From the IMG/VR virus record IMGVR_UViG_3300027721_000095, positions 1 through 20,883 of that record: a DNA stretch of 20,883 nt. One strand, given 5' to 3'. The translations under genes were made by a program, and so were the position numbers. Positions within the stretch are counted from its first letter, which is position 1. Each line of letters starts with the position of its first letter. Under the pieces are notes generated by a model, which saw nothing but the letters and a program-made list of their open reading frames with translations, did not search any database and was not told where the DNA came from. The DNA is from a virus. This document shows, one piece after another, positions 1 to 5,551 of this stretch.

Positions 1-1389
1 GTCGGGGAAGGTAGACAGGTACGTCTCCTTCAGGAACGCCGCCTCGTTGGGCGAGCTCTCCAGCTTAGCCGACAATGCAGGTATCCCTCCCCCGTAGACC
101 AGCGTGAACGACACAATCTTGGTTTGCTTTCGCTTGAACTCATGGCCGGTGTACTTCAGGATTAGCTCTTGGGCGTACTGATGCACGTCCATGCGAGGGT
201 TATTCTTATAGGCGTCGTAGAGACCCCCATCTTCAAAGTGACCAAGGACTCGCAGCTCCTGCTGACTGTAGTCGCGCTTCACCCAGACGTGACCCACCTC
301 CGGCAGCAGATAGTTCCGCAGCTGAATCATGGGCGGGTAGCCCTCGGGAATCACCAGCCCTTCAAAGTCGTTGGGCACGTTCTGGAAGTTCGGGCCGTTG
401 GAGCTCAGGCGACCTGTGCGAGTACCGTAGTTGTCGCCCCGCACCTGATTCCACGAGGGGTGGCAGCGCCCGGTCTTACCAGACTGCACGAGCCACGGCT
501 TCGCAAAGGTGCTCAGGCACGTCCCGATGGTGTTGCGGTAGCCTAGCAGCCCGAGGGTAGTCTGGCACTTCAACGCGGCCTTTAGAGCCTCCTTGGACGT
601 GCTGCGCTTACCCGTAGGGGTTAGCGGCCAGTCGGAGGCAAGGCCAGCCCGATCTAGGGCATCTGCCAGCTCCGCGTTACTGTCCAGATTAAGGTTCGGG
701 GCGTTAAGGCTCGTACGCAGCAGCCGGTCGCACATGATGAGGGCAGTTTCGTACTTCTCCACATCACGAGCCAACCGCTCCGTATCCACACGGATGCCTC
801 GGCGGGTAGCCTCCATCACGATAGGCTGAAGCTTGAGCTCACGCTCGTACGCGCCCCACATCCCTTCCTTCTCCAGGATGGGCTTGAGGTGCTCGAACAG
901 CGCATAGGTCCGCACCACGTCGCCAATCGCATACGGCCCGACAATCTGCGCCGGAGCCTGTGCGATGTACGCGCCCCAGTCCTTCGCGTTGCGGATGTGG
1001 CCCCGGATGTACTTCTCCAGGTCAATCTGCTCTTCGGGACTGATGCCTAGGATCCTCAGGGCCGACGGCTTCAGGCTGAGGGTGTCAGCGTGAGGGTCGT
1101 ACAGAAAGATCATGAACATAGTGTCGTGAACGTTCTTCGGGTATGGGAGTCCGTAGCGTTTCATCGCCACTTCAATGTCGAACGACGAGTTGTGGAAGAG
1201 CATCGGCTCGTCCCACACCATCTTGAGGAAGGTTTCTACCGTCTCCTCGCCGCAGTTGTTTCCGGTGGGGTGACCGAACGCTAGGTACTCAGTTCGGCCA
1301 TCCGGATGCCGCACGGACAAACCCACCGGCTTCGGTGGGTAGTCCGGCCACGGCTTGATCCCCTCGGTTTCGAAGTCGAGGGTATACAT
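1..1389 (-). CDS. Family A DNA polymerase with 3'-5' exonuclease domain (C-terminus cut by window edge)
   Basis: Replicative polymerase of the phage, adding dNTPs to a primer and proofreading. 463 codons are visible; the gene runs off the left edge, so the palm/fingers C-terminus, including the HDE motif C, is missing. Seen: Exo I DFETE at residues 5-9, Exo II region HNSSFD with D71, Exo III-like YAIGD at 153-157, polymerase motif A DYSQQELR at 373-380, and the start of motif B (RKQTKIVSFTLVYGG, about 420-434). In family A enzymes DYSQ carries a metal-binding Asp and motif B binds the incoming nucleotide. The exonuclease motif begins almost at the N-terminus, so there is no 5'-nuclease domain, as is usual in phages. 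The ATG overlaps the TGA of the upstream gene (TGATG), which suggests translational coupling. Last visible gene of the leftward unit read from the promoter near 2580. Confidence 0.95.
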   Translation of the reverse strand, partial: MYTLDFETEGIKPWPDYPPKPVGLSVRHPDGRTEYLAFGHPTGNNCGEETVETFLKMVWDEPMLFHNSSFDIEVAMKRYGLPYPKNVHDTMFMIFLYDPHADTLSLKPSALRILGISPEEQIDLEKYIRGHIRNAKDWGAYIAQAPAQIVGPYAIGDVVRTYALFEHLKPILEKEGMWGAYERELKLQPIVMEATRRGIRVDTERLARDVEKYETALIMCDRLLRTSLNAPNLNLDSNAELADALDRAGLASDWPLTPTGKRSTSKEALKAALKCQTTLGLLGYRNTIGTCLSTFAKPWLVQSGKTGRCHPSWNQVRGDNYGTRTGRLSSNGPNFQNVPNDFEGLVIPEGYPPMIQLRNYLLPEVGHVWVKRDYSQQELRVLGHFEDGGLYDAYKNNPRMDVHQYAQELILKYTGHEFKRKQTKIVSFTLVYGGGIPALSAKLESSPNEAAFLKETYLSTFPD

Positions 1390-2141
1390 CAGTACTTCTT
1401 GCCCTTGCCGTTGTCAGCAGGCGCGGGGGCCTCGTCGCTGGACGGGTCGTAGCCCTTCAGCAACGTGGAGCGCACGGCCTCGCGCTTCTGCATAATGGCC
1501 GACATCACGCCATCCGGGAGCGCGGCCTGCGCTGCGAACGTCACGTTGAACTGCGACTTGGCGTTGGGAACCGTACCGATCTGTGTGATGAGCGCAAACG
1601 GCGGCCGACGGTTGAGCGTGGCGATGGTGTTGACGTAGCCCGCCCACCCCTTCACGCTGGTGACTGGCAGCTTCATGATTGCCACTTCCGCCGACAGAAT
1701 GCCGTCTGCGCTTTCCGCTGCGGTGGCGGGGATCATGATCAAGCGGCGACGCTCCTGACACGCCTTGCCCCGACCACCGTTGGGGTCGCTGCCCCACTTC
1801 ATGTTCGGGCAGTCGGCGCAGGTGGAGGCCTGCGGCTTCTCGGACAGCTCGTGCGGTGCGAGGTCCTGCTCGTCGGGCATACCCAGAGCGAAGCACACCG
1901 GGCTCCGCACGTTGTTCGGGTCGTACTTGCCCTCGTAGAACGTGTTCTCCATGGCGTAATCCAGGATGACCACGTTGAGCTTGTTGTTCGGTACGGGCTG
2001 GCCCTGATAGCTCAGCACTCCGGAGCGCAGGCTGATGTACGACGAGCTCGGCGCTTCCTGCTTGGCGACTGCCACGGCGTACTTCGCCATTTCGTCGGCC
2101 CAATTGACGACAGCCGTTCCCGGCTTCTTCTCTTCTGCCAT
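1389..2141 (-). CDS. Conserved phage protein with Cys motif, possibly ssDNA-binding
   Basis: 250-aa protein directly upstream of the DNA polymerase and sharing a TGATG overlap with it. I chose the ATG at 2141 (MAEEKKPG) rather than the longer in-frame start at 2201, because the longer version would overlap the preceding gene and its extra residues look non-coding; an AGGA lies 11 nt ahead of 2141. Four cysteines are seen: C83, C108, C111 and C128, with the stretch CADCPNMKWGS followed by GRGKACQERRRL, a pattern I recall from uncharacterised phage replication-region proteins. It could form a small zinc knuckle. The tail (residues 234-250) is low-complexity, rich in Ala, Pro, Asp and Lys, and ends in lysines rather than the acidic tip of classical SSBs. 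A single-stranded DNA-binding role is inferred from position and composition only. Confidence 0.7.
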   Translation of the reverse strand: MAEEKKPGTAVVNWADEMAKYAVAVAKQEAPSSSYISLRSGVLSYQGQPVPNNKLNVVILDYAMENTFYEGKYDPNNVRSPVCFALGMPDEQDLAPHELSEKPQASTCADCPNMKWGSDPNGGRGKACQERRRLIMIPATAAESADGILSAEVAIMKLPVTSVKGWAGYVNTIATLNRRPPFALITQIGTVPNAKSQFNVTFAAQAALPDGVMSAIMQKREAVRSTLLKGYDPSSDEAPAPADNGKGKKY

Positions 2142-2154
2142 GATGTATGATGTC

Positions 2155-2529
2155 CTAGAGTTTGTTGAGTGAAAGCTCGTCCACCTGTACGCTGATGACA
2201 CCGTCCACGTTCTGGGCGGCCTCCCAGCGCTCCACGACTGCCGGTGGGCTCAGTCGCTTCTGAAGCAGCTCGAATGCGTCGTTGGCCTTGATGTACTCAT
2301 AGAGCGCCTGCCAGTCAGCGACTTGCGGGACGTTCTTGGACTTCAGGGTGACCCGGTACTTCTTGCCGGCGACGCCGCCAGCCCCGGACTCTTTGAGGTT
2401 CTGGAGGAGCATCGCCTTGAGGGCTGACTCATCCTCCTTCATGGCATCAACTTGGCGCTGCGCCTCAAGGCGAGCATCGCGCACGGCGGCATATTGGTCA
2501 GCCACCGCTGCGAGTTCTGCAAGGTTCAT
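2155..2529 (-). CDS. Conserved phage protein, coiled coil plus C-terminal domain, replication unit
   Basis: 124-aa protein, first gene of the leftward unit that continues into the Cys-motif protein (13-nt gap) and the DNA polymerase. The start at 2529 (MNLAELAAVA) is preferred; the longer in-frame start at 2580 would reach into the promoter -10/TSS region at 2568-2573. Residues about 1-50 are Ala/Glu/Gln-rich and predicted helical or coiled coil (AAVADQYAAVRDARLEAQRQ). Residues 60-124 form a compact domain with KKYRVTLKSK and ADWQALYEYIKANDAFELLQ, a pattern familiar from small unassigned phage early proteins. No catalytic motif is visible. A weak GGAAC precedes the ATG. Function unknown. Confidence 0.8.
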   Translation of the reverse strand: MNLAELAAVADQYAAVRDARLEAQRQVDAMKEDESALKAMLLQNLKESGAGGVAGKKYRVTLKSKNVPQVADWQALYEYIKANDAFELLQKRLSPPAVVERWEAAQNVDGVISVQVDELSLNKL

Positions 2530-2567
2530 GGTGAATGTTCCGATGTGTGGTGGGTACAGCAACCCCC

Positions 2568-2597
2568 ATTGTACCCTCAAACGGGGTCAGGGGGCAA
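2568..2597 (-). promoter_or_regulatory. Leftward sigma70-type promoter ahead of the polymerase unit
   Basis: On the minus strand TTGCCC (2597-2592), an 18-nt spacer and TACAAT (2573-2568). The spacer carries TGACC and the -10 is preceded by GGG, as in the related promoters near 4020 and 5100. The expected start is near 2561, about 32 nt ahead of the ATG at 2529. A dyad GGGTACA/TGTACCC (arms 2552-2558 and 2570-2576) spans the -10 and start region and could be an operator. Confidence 0.6.
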
Positions 2598-2993
2598 GGG
2601 CTTTTTCGGCTCAGTCTGTAGGCGAGCTTTGAACATCTTGAGGCCGATCTTACAGTAGACCGGGTGTACCTCGGCGAGCCTTGATGCAAGCTTCTTCACG
2701 CCAGCGTTGTTCACAGAGTTCGGGCGGGCCGGGTCAACGTTCATCGTAATGAATTCGTTGTTGGACTCCACCGCGAAGATGACCCCGCACTTGTCGGGAC
2801 GCATCGCCTTGGGAAGCTCGTACTCCGTGCCGACGAGGTCAAGCCAGAGGCACTTGAACTCGCGGCAGGAGGGTGGTCGGGAGACGTAGATGCCGCACCT
2901 CCCTTCCTCGTACTTGCACTTCGCGCATGGGGGCTTCTGGAGCTCTTCCACCCCCATGAGCGTACAGCACATCGTGCAAGAACCACAGCTCAT
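2577..2993 (-). CDS. YkgJ-like (UPF0153-type) cysteine-cluster protein
   Basis: 138-aa protein with nine cysteines in the first 50 residues: C3, C6, C9, C10, C23, C26, C33, C43 and C48. The order CxxCxxCC ... CxxC ... CGIYxxRPxxCxxFxC matches the YkgJ/UPF0153 family, thought to bind zinc or an iron-sulfur cluster; the biochemical role is not settled. After residue 50 it continues with a small alpha/beta region and ends in a Pro/Lys-rich tail. The ATG overlaps the TGA of the 28-aa membrane ORF (ATGA) and no clear ribosome binding site precedes it, so translation is probably coupled. Its last codons hold the promoter for the next unit. A role in DNA metabolism is only suggested by its neighbours. 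Confidence 0.8.
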   Translation of the reverse strand: MSCGSCTMCCTLMGVEELQKPPCAKCKYEEGRCGIYVSRPPSCREFKCLWLDLVGTEYELPKAMRPDKCGVIFAVESNNEFITMNVDPARPNSVNNAGVKKLASRLAEVHPVYCKIGLKMFKARLQTEPKKPLPPDPV

Positions 2994-3076
2994 AGAAGAG
3001 CCACGGCTACGAGCACCGCCACCATGAATATAGCGGCAAGTGCTCCGTCAATCCACGAATCGTCACGTGGTTTCAT
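2990..3076 (-). CDS. Tiny single-pass membrane protein (28 aa)
   Basis: 28 codons, starting MKPRDDSWIDG and followed by about 17 hydrophobic residues (ALAAIFMVAVLVAVALL) up to the stop. The charged N-terminus and C-terminal hydrophobic helix look like a tail-anchored peptide. The ATG overlaps the stop of the 36-aa ORF, and its own stop overlaps the ATG of the cysteine-cluster gene, both by ATGA. This unbroken chain of four-base overlaps is the main support for it being real. No separate ribosome binding site is seen. Function unknown; a lysis- or membrane-related role is possible but unproven. Confidence 0.6.
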   Translation of the reverse strand: MKPRDDSWIDGALAAIFMVAVLVAVALL

Positions 3077-3183
3077 AGTTGTGAGATCAGGAAGAAGAGC
3101 ATACCCACCCCGAACATGATCCATGGGAGCATATACAGGATCGCGCACACGATGAGTATGCCCAGTAGGAATCGGAGAATCAT
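3073..3183 (-). CDS. Tiny hydrophobic membrane protein (36 aa)
   Basis: 36 codons, almost entirely hydrophobic after MILR: a first helix of about 15 residues (FLLGILIVCAILYML), then PWIM, then a second short hydrophobic stretch (FGVGMLFFLIS). It may cross the membrane once or form a short hairpin. The ATG overlaps the TGA of the DUF932 gene (ATGA), and its stop overlaps the ATG of the 28-aa ORF. A weak GAAGAG lies 13 nt ahead of the start, so expression probably depends on translation of the upstream gene. No similarity recognised. Confidence 0.6.
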   Translation of the reverse strand: MILRFLLGILIVCAILYMLPWIMFGVGMLFFLISQL

Positions 3184-3965
3184 GCCGTGAGCAGCTCTTC
3201 GGCCATGTCCCACAGGCCGCGATTGATGCTGACGTCGGCCGTGATGCGCTCCAGCGGCTTCGTTGCCGTGGCGCGACCCTTCGGGCCGGTGTAGGAGATG
3301 CCGCCCTTCATGATGTTCTCCTGGATGCGGTTCAGCACCCGCCAGAGGTTCGCCCCGGCATCGTCCATGCGACGGATAGCCAGCAGCTGATCATGGGCGA
3401 ACGGCTGGCTGTCTTCCCAGCGAAGGGCCATCGCGCGGCGGGCGAACTCCACTTGCTCGGCCGGTGACAGCTCCCGCTTCTTCATGTCTTGGATGCGGGC
3501 CGCGAGGTTGGGCATTTGCGCCATGATAGCGTCGGCGGAGGCCAGCGCCATGCTCTCGGCACCCTTCTTGTGCGTGATGCGGTGGCTCACCCACTTTTCG
3601 CCGGTGATCATGCCGTTGGTGCAGATGACGCGGAACAGCCCGCCGTAGAGGTGCATCGCGCTTGAGCCGTCGTGGCTCGCCGTGTATACGACCTCGGGGA
3701 TGTACTCGCCGACTTCCAGGTCCGTGAAGCTGTCCACCGGGCGGAAGCAGATGATGTGCTTGCCGGTGTGAGCGCCGTAGCGGTCCTTGCTCTGGACTTG
3801 CTGCGCGCGGCTGATGCCGTAGCCGTTGTCCAGGAAGGCCGTGACGACCTTGTGCGTGGGCACGAACTCATAGCCCGGAAGCAGGTTCGGGTGCTGCTCA
3901 CGGCTGAAGACTGCAGGGGCCGCGACGTTCACTTCGTGCATCGTAGCGGGGTGATTGAATCTCAT
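3180..3965 (-). CDS. DUF932 family phage/plasmid protein
   Basis: 261-aa protein. GYEFVPTHKVV (31-41), HIICFRP (70-76), YIPEVVYTASHDGSSAMHLYGGLFRVICTNGM (88-119) and a following His/Lys-rich segment form the recognisable DUF932 pattern found on plasmids and phages. Its biochemical function is not established; it is usually found near replication and recombination genes. AGGAG sits 6 nt ahead of the ATG at 3965, the clearest ribosome binding site in the unit. The gene is first behind the promoter at 4004-4032 and leads into two tiny membrane ORFs and the cysteine-cluster gene by four-base overlaps. Confidence 0.85.
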   Translation of the reverse strand: MRFNHPATMHEVNVAAPAVFSREQHPNLLPGYEFVPTHKVVTAFLDNGYGISRAQQVQSKDRYGAHTGKHIICFRPVDSFTDLEVGEYIPEVVYTASHDGSSAMHLYGGLFRVICTNGMITGEKWVSHRITHKKGAESMALASADAIMAQMPNLAARIQDMKKRELSPAEQVEFARRAMALRWEDSQPFAHDQLLAIRRMDDAGANLWRVLNRIQENIMKGGISYTGPKGRATATKPLERITADVSINRGLWDMAEELLTA

Positions 3966-4003
3966 GTAAGGCTCCTATGTGATTGGTGGGGTACAGCAAC
4001 TAC

Positions 4004-4032
4004 AGTATACCGTCGTGCGGTGGTCAATGCAA
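4004..4032 (-). promoter_or_regulatory. Leftward sigma70-type promoter ahead of the DUF932 gene
   Basis: Minus strand TTGCAT (4032-4027), 17-nt spacer beginning TGACC, TATACT (4009-4004). The -35 sits just after the stop of the upstream glycosylase-like gene. Expected start near 3997, about 32 nt ahead of the ATG. TGTACC follows at 3995-3990, as in the two sister promoters. Confidence 0.75.
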
Positions 4033-4036
4033 GCGT

Positions 4037-4543
4037 CTAGTGGCTCGTGTTGATCTGCGCCATTCCAGTCGTATAGCCCATCTGGAGCTTCGCGTAGAGC
4101 TCAGGCGTCGGCCAGATGTAGGGCAGGTCGGGCGGTACGTCCATGAAGAGCGGGCCGTACCACGCCGGGTCCTTACGAAGAAGGTTCGACTGATGGCTGA
4201 TGTGGAAGGCGTCCCAGCCCAACCAGTCAGGATGGTTGACGGGCGTCTTCAGCCGCTTGTGCAGCTCTACGAACTGCTCGGTGAGCGTGTCGGCATAGCC
4301 CCGACGCTTCCACTCCACGCAACAGGCCAGTCCGTACACAGCGAGCGAAGAAGGCCAACTCATCCACATCTTGCAAGCGGGGTGATTCCTCCACGAGGAG
4401 GCGGAATTACCGGGCGAGTCACCCACCCGGTATCCCATAGCTATGAGAAGCTGCTTCACTTCTACCCGTTGCTTGCCCAGACGCTTCCTGTCCAAGACCT
4501 GAGCACTTCGTGCGTAGCTCGCGTATGGCAGGAAGGTTTGCAT
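4037..4543 (-). CDS. MSMEG_6728 / pyrimidine dimer DNA glycosylase-like protein
   Basis: 168-aa protein beginning MQTFLPYASYARSAQVLD followed by RKRLGKQRVE (19-28), then WRNHPACKMW (51-60), YGLACCVEWKRRGY (70-83), and HISHQSNLLRKDPAWYGPLF (114-133). This is the pattern of the MSMEG_6728 family, which is related to endonuclease V-type pyrimidine dimer glycosylases such as T4 DenV. If active it would cut DNA at UV dimers, but I cannot confirm the catalytic residue by eye. The ATG at 4543 is chosen because the conserved N-terminus begins there and it overlaps the upstream stop (TGATG); the longer in-frame start at 4654 would run into the upstream gene. Length fits the family. Confidence 0.8.
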   Translation of the reverse strand: MQTFLPYASYARSAQVLDRKRLGKQRVEVKQLLIAMGYRVGDSPGNSASSWRNHPACKMWMSWPSSLAVYGLACCVEWKRRGYADTLTEQFVELHKRLKTPVNHPDWLGWDAFHISHQSNLLRKDPAWYGPLFMDVPPDLPYIWPTPELYAKLQMGYTTGMAQINTSH

Positions 4544-4797
4544 CAGAATGTCTCGATCTTGAAGAGGTAGCAGTTGCTCCGGCCCCTCGGGTGCATGAGC
4601 CGGCTTTCCATGTACGCCTTGACGATGCCCTTGTCGTTGAGCACCTGACACCACCGGGCCTGCTGCTCGCCCTGTATGGTCTTCACCGCAGCCCTCAGCG
4701 CTCCGGTGATCGTTGCCGCGTGGCCGACTTTCACAACCTCGGCCCTGCCGCGACGGTTGCGGTAGTACTCTACCCGGTATGGTCTTGCTAGTGCCAT
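4543..4797 (-). CDS. Hypothetical 84-aa phage protein
   Basis: Basic protein starting MALARPYRVEYYRNRRGRAE. An alpha/beta pattern with YRVEYYRN, ITGALRAAVKTIQ and WCQVLNDKGIVKAYM suggests a small single-domain fold; no metal or catalytic motif is visible. The ATG at 4797 comes one base after the TGA of the zinc-ribbon gene, with AGGA about 9 nt upstream inside that gene. Its stop overlaps the ATG of the glycosylase-like gene. A much longer frame reaching 5226 exists, but the part before 4797 overlaps the zinc-ribbon gene and looks non-coding. Function unknown. Confidence 0.75.
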   Translation of the reverse strand: MALARPYRVEYYRNRRGRAEVVKVGHAATITGALRAAVKTIQGEQQARWCQVLNDKGIVKAYMESRLMHPRGRSNCYLFKIETF

Positions 4798-4798
4798 G

Positions 4799-5047
4799 TC
4801 AGCGGTCCTGGTTGACGTAGCTGCCGTCGGCGTCGCCCTCGGGGGCGCTGAACAGCTTGTCCTGGCACGACTGGCAGGTTCCGCTGATCTGGTACTCGCG
4901 CTTGCTGACCTCGTCCTTGAACTCCATGGCCGGGCCTCCGCACGTGACGCATTCGTGGTTCGCCAGACAGATGCTACGCGCACGGCCGAACATGGCGATG
5001 CTGAAGCCGTCGAGGGCTGCCACGATGGTGGGGTCTTTCTGGGACAT
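4799..5047 (-). CDS. Small zinc-ribbon phage protein
   Basis: 82 aa with two CxxC knuckles, C33/C36 (CVTCGGPA) and C58/C61 (CQSCQDKLF), about 21 residues apart, typical of a four-cysteine zinc ribbon. The pattern CVTCGGPA..FKDEVSKREYQISGTCQSCQD is familiar from many small phage early proteins of unknown role; it may be a nucleic-acid or protein-binding adaptor. The start at 5047 is set by AGGAG 6 nt upstream; an upstream in-frame ATG at 5080 would fall at the predicted transcription start and is unlikely. First gene behind the promoter at 5085-5113. Confidence 0.85.
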   Translation of the reverse strand: MSQKDPTIVAALDGFSIAMFGRARSICLANHECVTCGGPAMEFKDEVSKREYQISGTCQSCQDKLFSAPEGDADGSYVNQDR

Positions 5048-5063
5048 ACTGGTCTCCTGGTGA

Positions 5064-5079
5064 TGTACCACGCGGTACA
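5064..5079. repeat. Dyad at the leftward transcription start
   Basis: TGTACC (5064-5069), four bases, GGTACA (5074-5079). The perfect 6-bp arms cover about +1 to +15 of the transcript from the 5085-5113 promoter. TGTACC also occurs just after the -10 of the promoters near 4020 and 2580, so it is a candidate operator half-site shared by the three. Confidence 0.5.
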
Positions 5080-5084
5080 CAGGC

Positions 5085-5113
5085 AGTATACCCTCACGCG
5101 CTGGTCAGCGCAA
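5085..5113 (-). promoter_or_regulatory. Leftward sigma70-type promoter ahead of the zinc-ribbon gene
   Basis: Minus strand TTGCGC (5113-5108), 17-nt spacer beginning TGACC, TATACT (5090-5085). Expected start near 5078, leaving a 31-nt leader containing the AGGAG site. Closely matches the promoter at 4004-4032. Confidence 0.75.
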
Positions 5114-5220
5114 GTGTCTACGGGGCTCAAGGCGAGTTGTGAGGCCGGGTGTGGGCTAATATAGCCGAACCGCTCCGCACCCTCTCGTAGAGGCTGTAGA
5201 TTCCGGGGATTGTTGTCCGC

Positions 5221-5249
5221 TTGCATTTGACTTGCCGCAGGCGTAAACT
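5221..5249 (+). promoter_or_regulatory. Candidate rightward promoter for the primase-helicase unit
   Basis: TTGCAT (5221-5226), 17-nt spacer with TTGAC at its start, TAAACT (5244-5249; 4 of 6 to the -10 consensus). The TTGCAT plus TGAC arrangement is like the leftward early promoters. Transcription from here would run through the small-RNA locus antisense and reach the 48-aa ORF at 5405. No better rightward promoter was found. Confidence 0.4.
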
Positions 5250-5278
5250 ACTTACTTGCCCCCGTAATCGAGGTATCG

Positions 5279-5346
5279 GAAAAATTGGGAGCCCAAGTGG
5301 TCAGCTTGGACTCCCTGGTGGTCCCAGTAGAGGGGACCGGGTGTGT
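5279..5346 (-). ncRNA. Predicted phage small RNA, about 68 nt
   Basis: A strong promoter (5353-5381) and an intrinsic terminator (5280-5315) on the same strand are separated only by a short noncoding stretch. The predicted RNA starts near 5346 and ends in the U-run near 5279. It would fold into a 6-bp hairpin (GGTCCC 5338-5333 / GGGACC 5325-5320, 7-nt loop), followed by the terminator hairpin. No ORF fits inside. It lies antisense to the leader of the rightward primase unit, so it could act in cis or as a trans-acting regulator. It could instead be an aborted leader whose terminator is overcome by antitermination. Confidence 0.5.
5280..5315 (-). terminator. Intrinsic terminator of the small-RNA unit
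   Basis: Read on the minus strand: an 11-position stem (5315-5305 with 5297-5287) of 10 pairs with a single internal mismatch, a 7-nt loop, then AATTTTT. GGGAG/CTCCC and CCAAG/CTTGG are the two perfect segments. The T-run lies on the minus-strand side only, so it acts on leftward transcription. Confidence 0.75.
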
Positions 5347-5352
5347 TCAAGC

Positions 5353-5381
5353 ATAGTACCACACCTAAACCTCAATGTAAA
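5353..5381 (-). promoter_or_regulatory. Strong leftward promoter of the small-RNA unit
   Basis: Minus strand TTTACA (5381-5376, 5 of 6 to consensus), 17-nt spacer, TACTAT (5358-5353) with an extended -10 TGG directly before it. The 11-mer TGGTACTATGC here is repeated exactly in the promoter ahead of the terminase genes at 9231-9241. Confidence 0.65.
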
Positions 5382-5404
5382 GCGTCAACCATCAGGGTGT
5401 GTTC

Positions 5405-5551
5405 ATGGCGAGGCCAACGGCTCCACTCAAGATACTCTCAAGTAAGAAGTACATCTACGCTTTAGATTCAAAGCTTCGTGTTTGGAAGATGGACAGCAAG
5501 AACAATAAGTGGATTGATGTCACATACAGATTCCAAACGGGGGCGGAATGA
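5405..5551 (+). CDS. Small basic hypothetical protein (48 aa)
   Basis: 48 codons starting MARPTAPLKILSSKK. Lys/Arg-rich with aromatic residues (KYIYALDSKLRVWKMD, KWIDVTYRF), which suggests a small beta-type fold. CAGGGTG lies about 6 nt ahead of the ATG, and the TGA overlaps the ATG of the primase-helicase gene (ATGA). The four-base overlap, coding-like composition and absence of another gene here support it. No family recognised. Confidence 0.55.
   Translation: MARPTAPLKILSSKKYIYALDSKLRVWKMDSKNNKWIDVTYRFQTGAE

Larger units (their letters stand above)
5114..5404. other. Intergenic hub between leftward and rightward units
   Basis: About 290 bases with no convincing gene. It holds short hairpins GGCTA-ATA-TAGCC (5154-5166) and CCTCT-CGT-AGAGG (5181-5193), a candidate rightward promoter, and the small-RNA unit described separately. 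I checked it for a tRNA cloverleaf and saw none. Confidence 0.7.

Noticed and set aside
4864-4877. Another TGGCACG inside the zinc-ribbon gene
   Set aside because: The sequence lies in a coding region, lacks TTGC at the right spacing and is explained by the codons of the second CxxC motif.
4543-5226. Full 227-codon minus-strand frame
   Set aside because: Only the last 84 codons (from 4797) look coding; the rest overlaps the zinc-ribbon gene and its promoter region in another frame.
5126-5230. Possible tRNA gene in a hairpin-rich gap
   Set aside because: No acceptor stem with T-loop GTTCRANNC and matching D and anticodon arms could be drawn on either strand.
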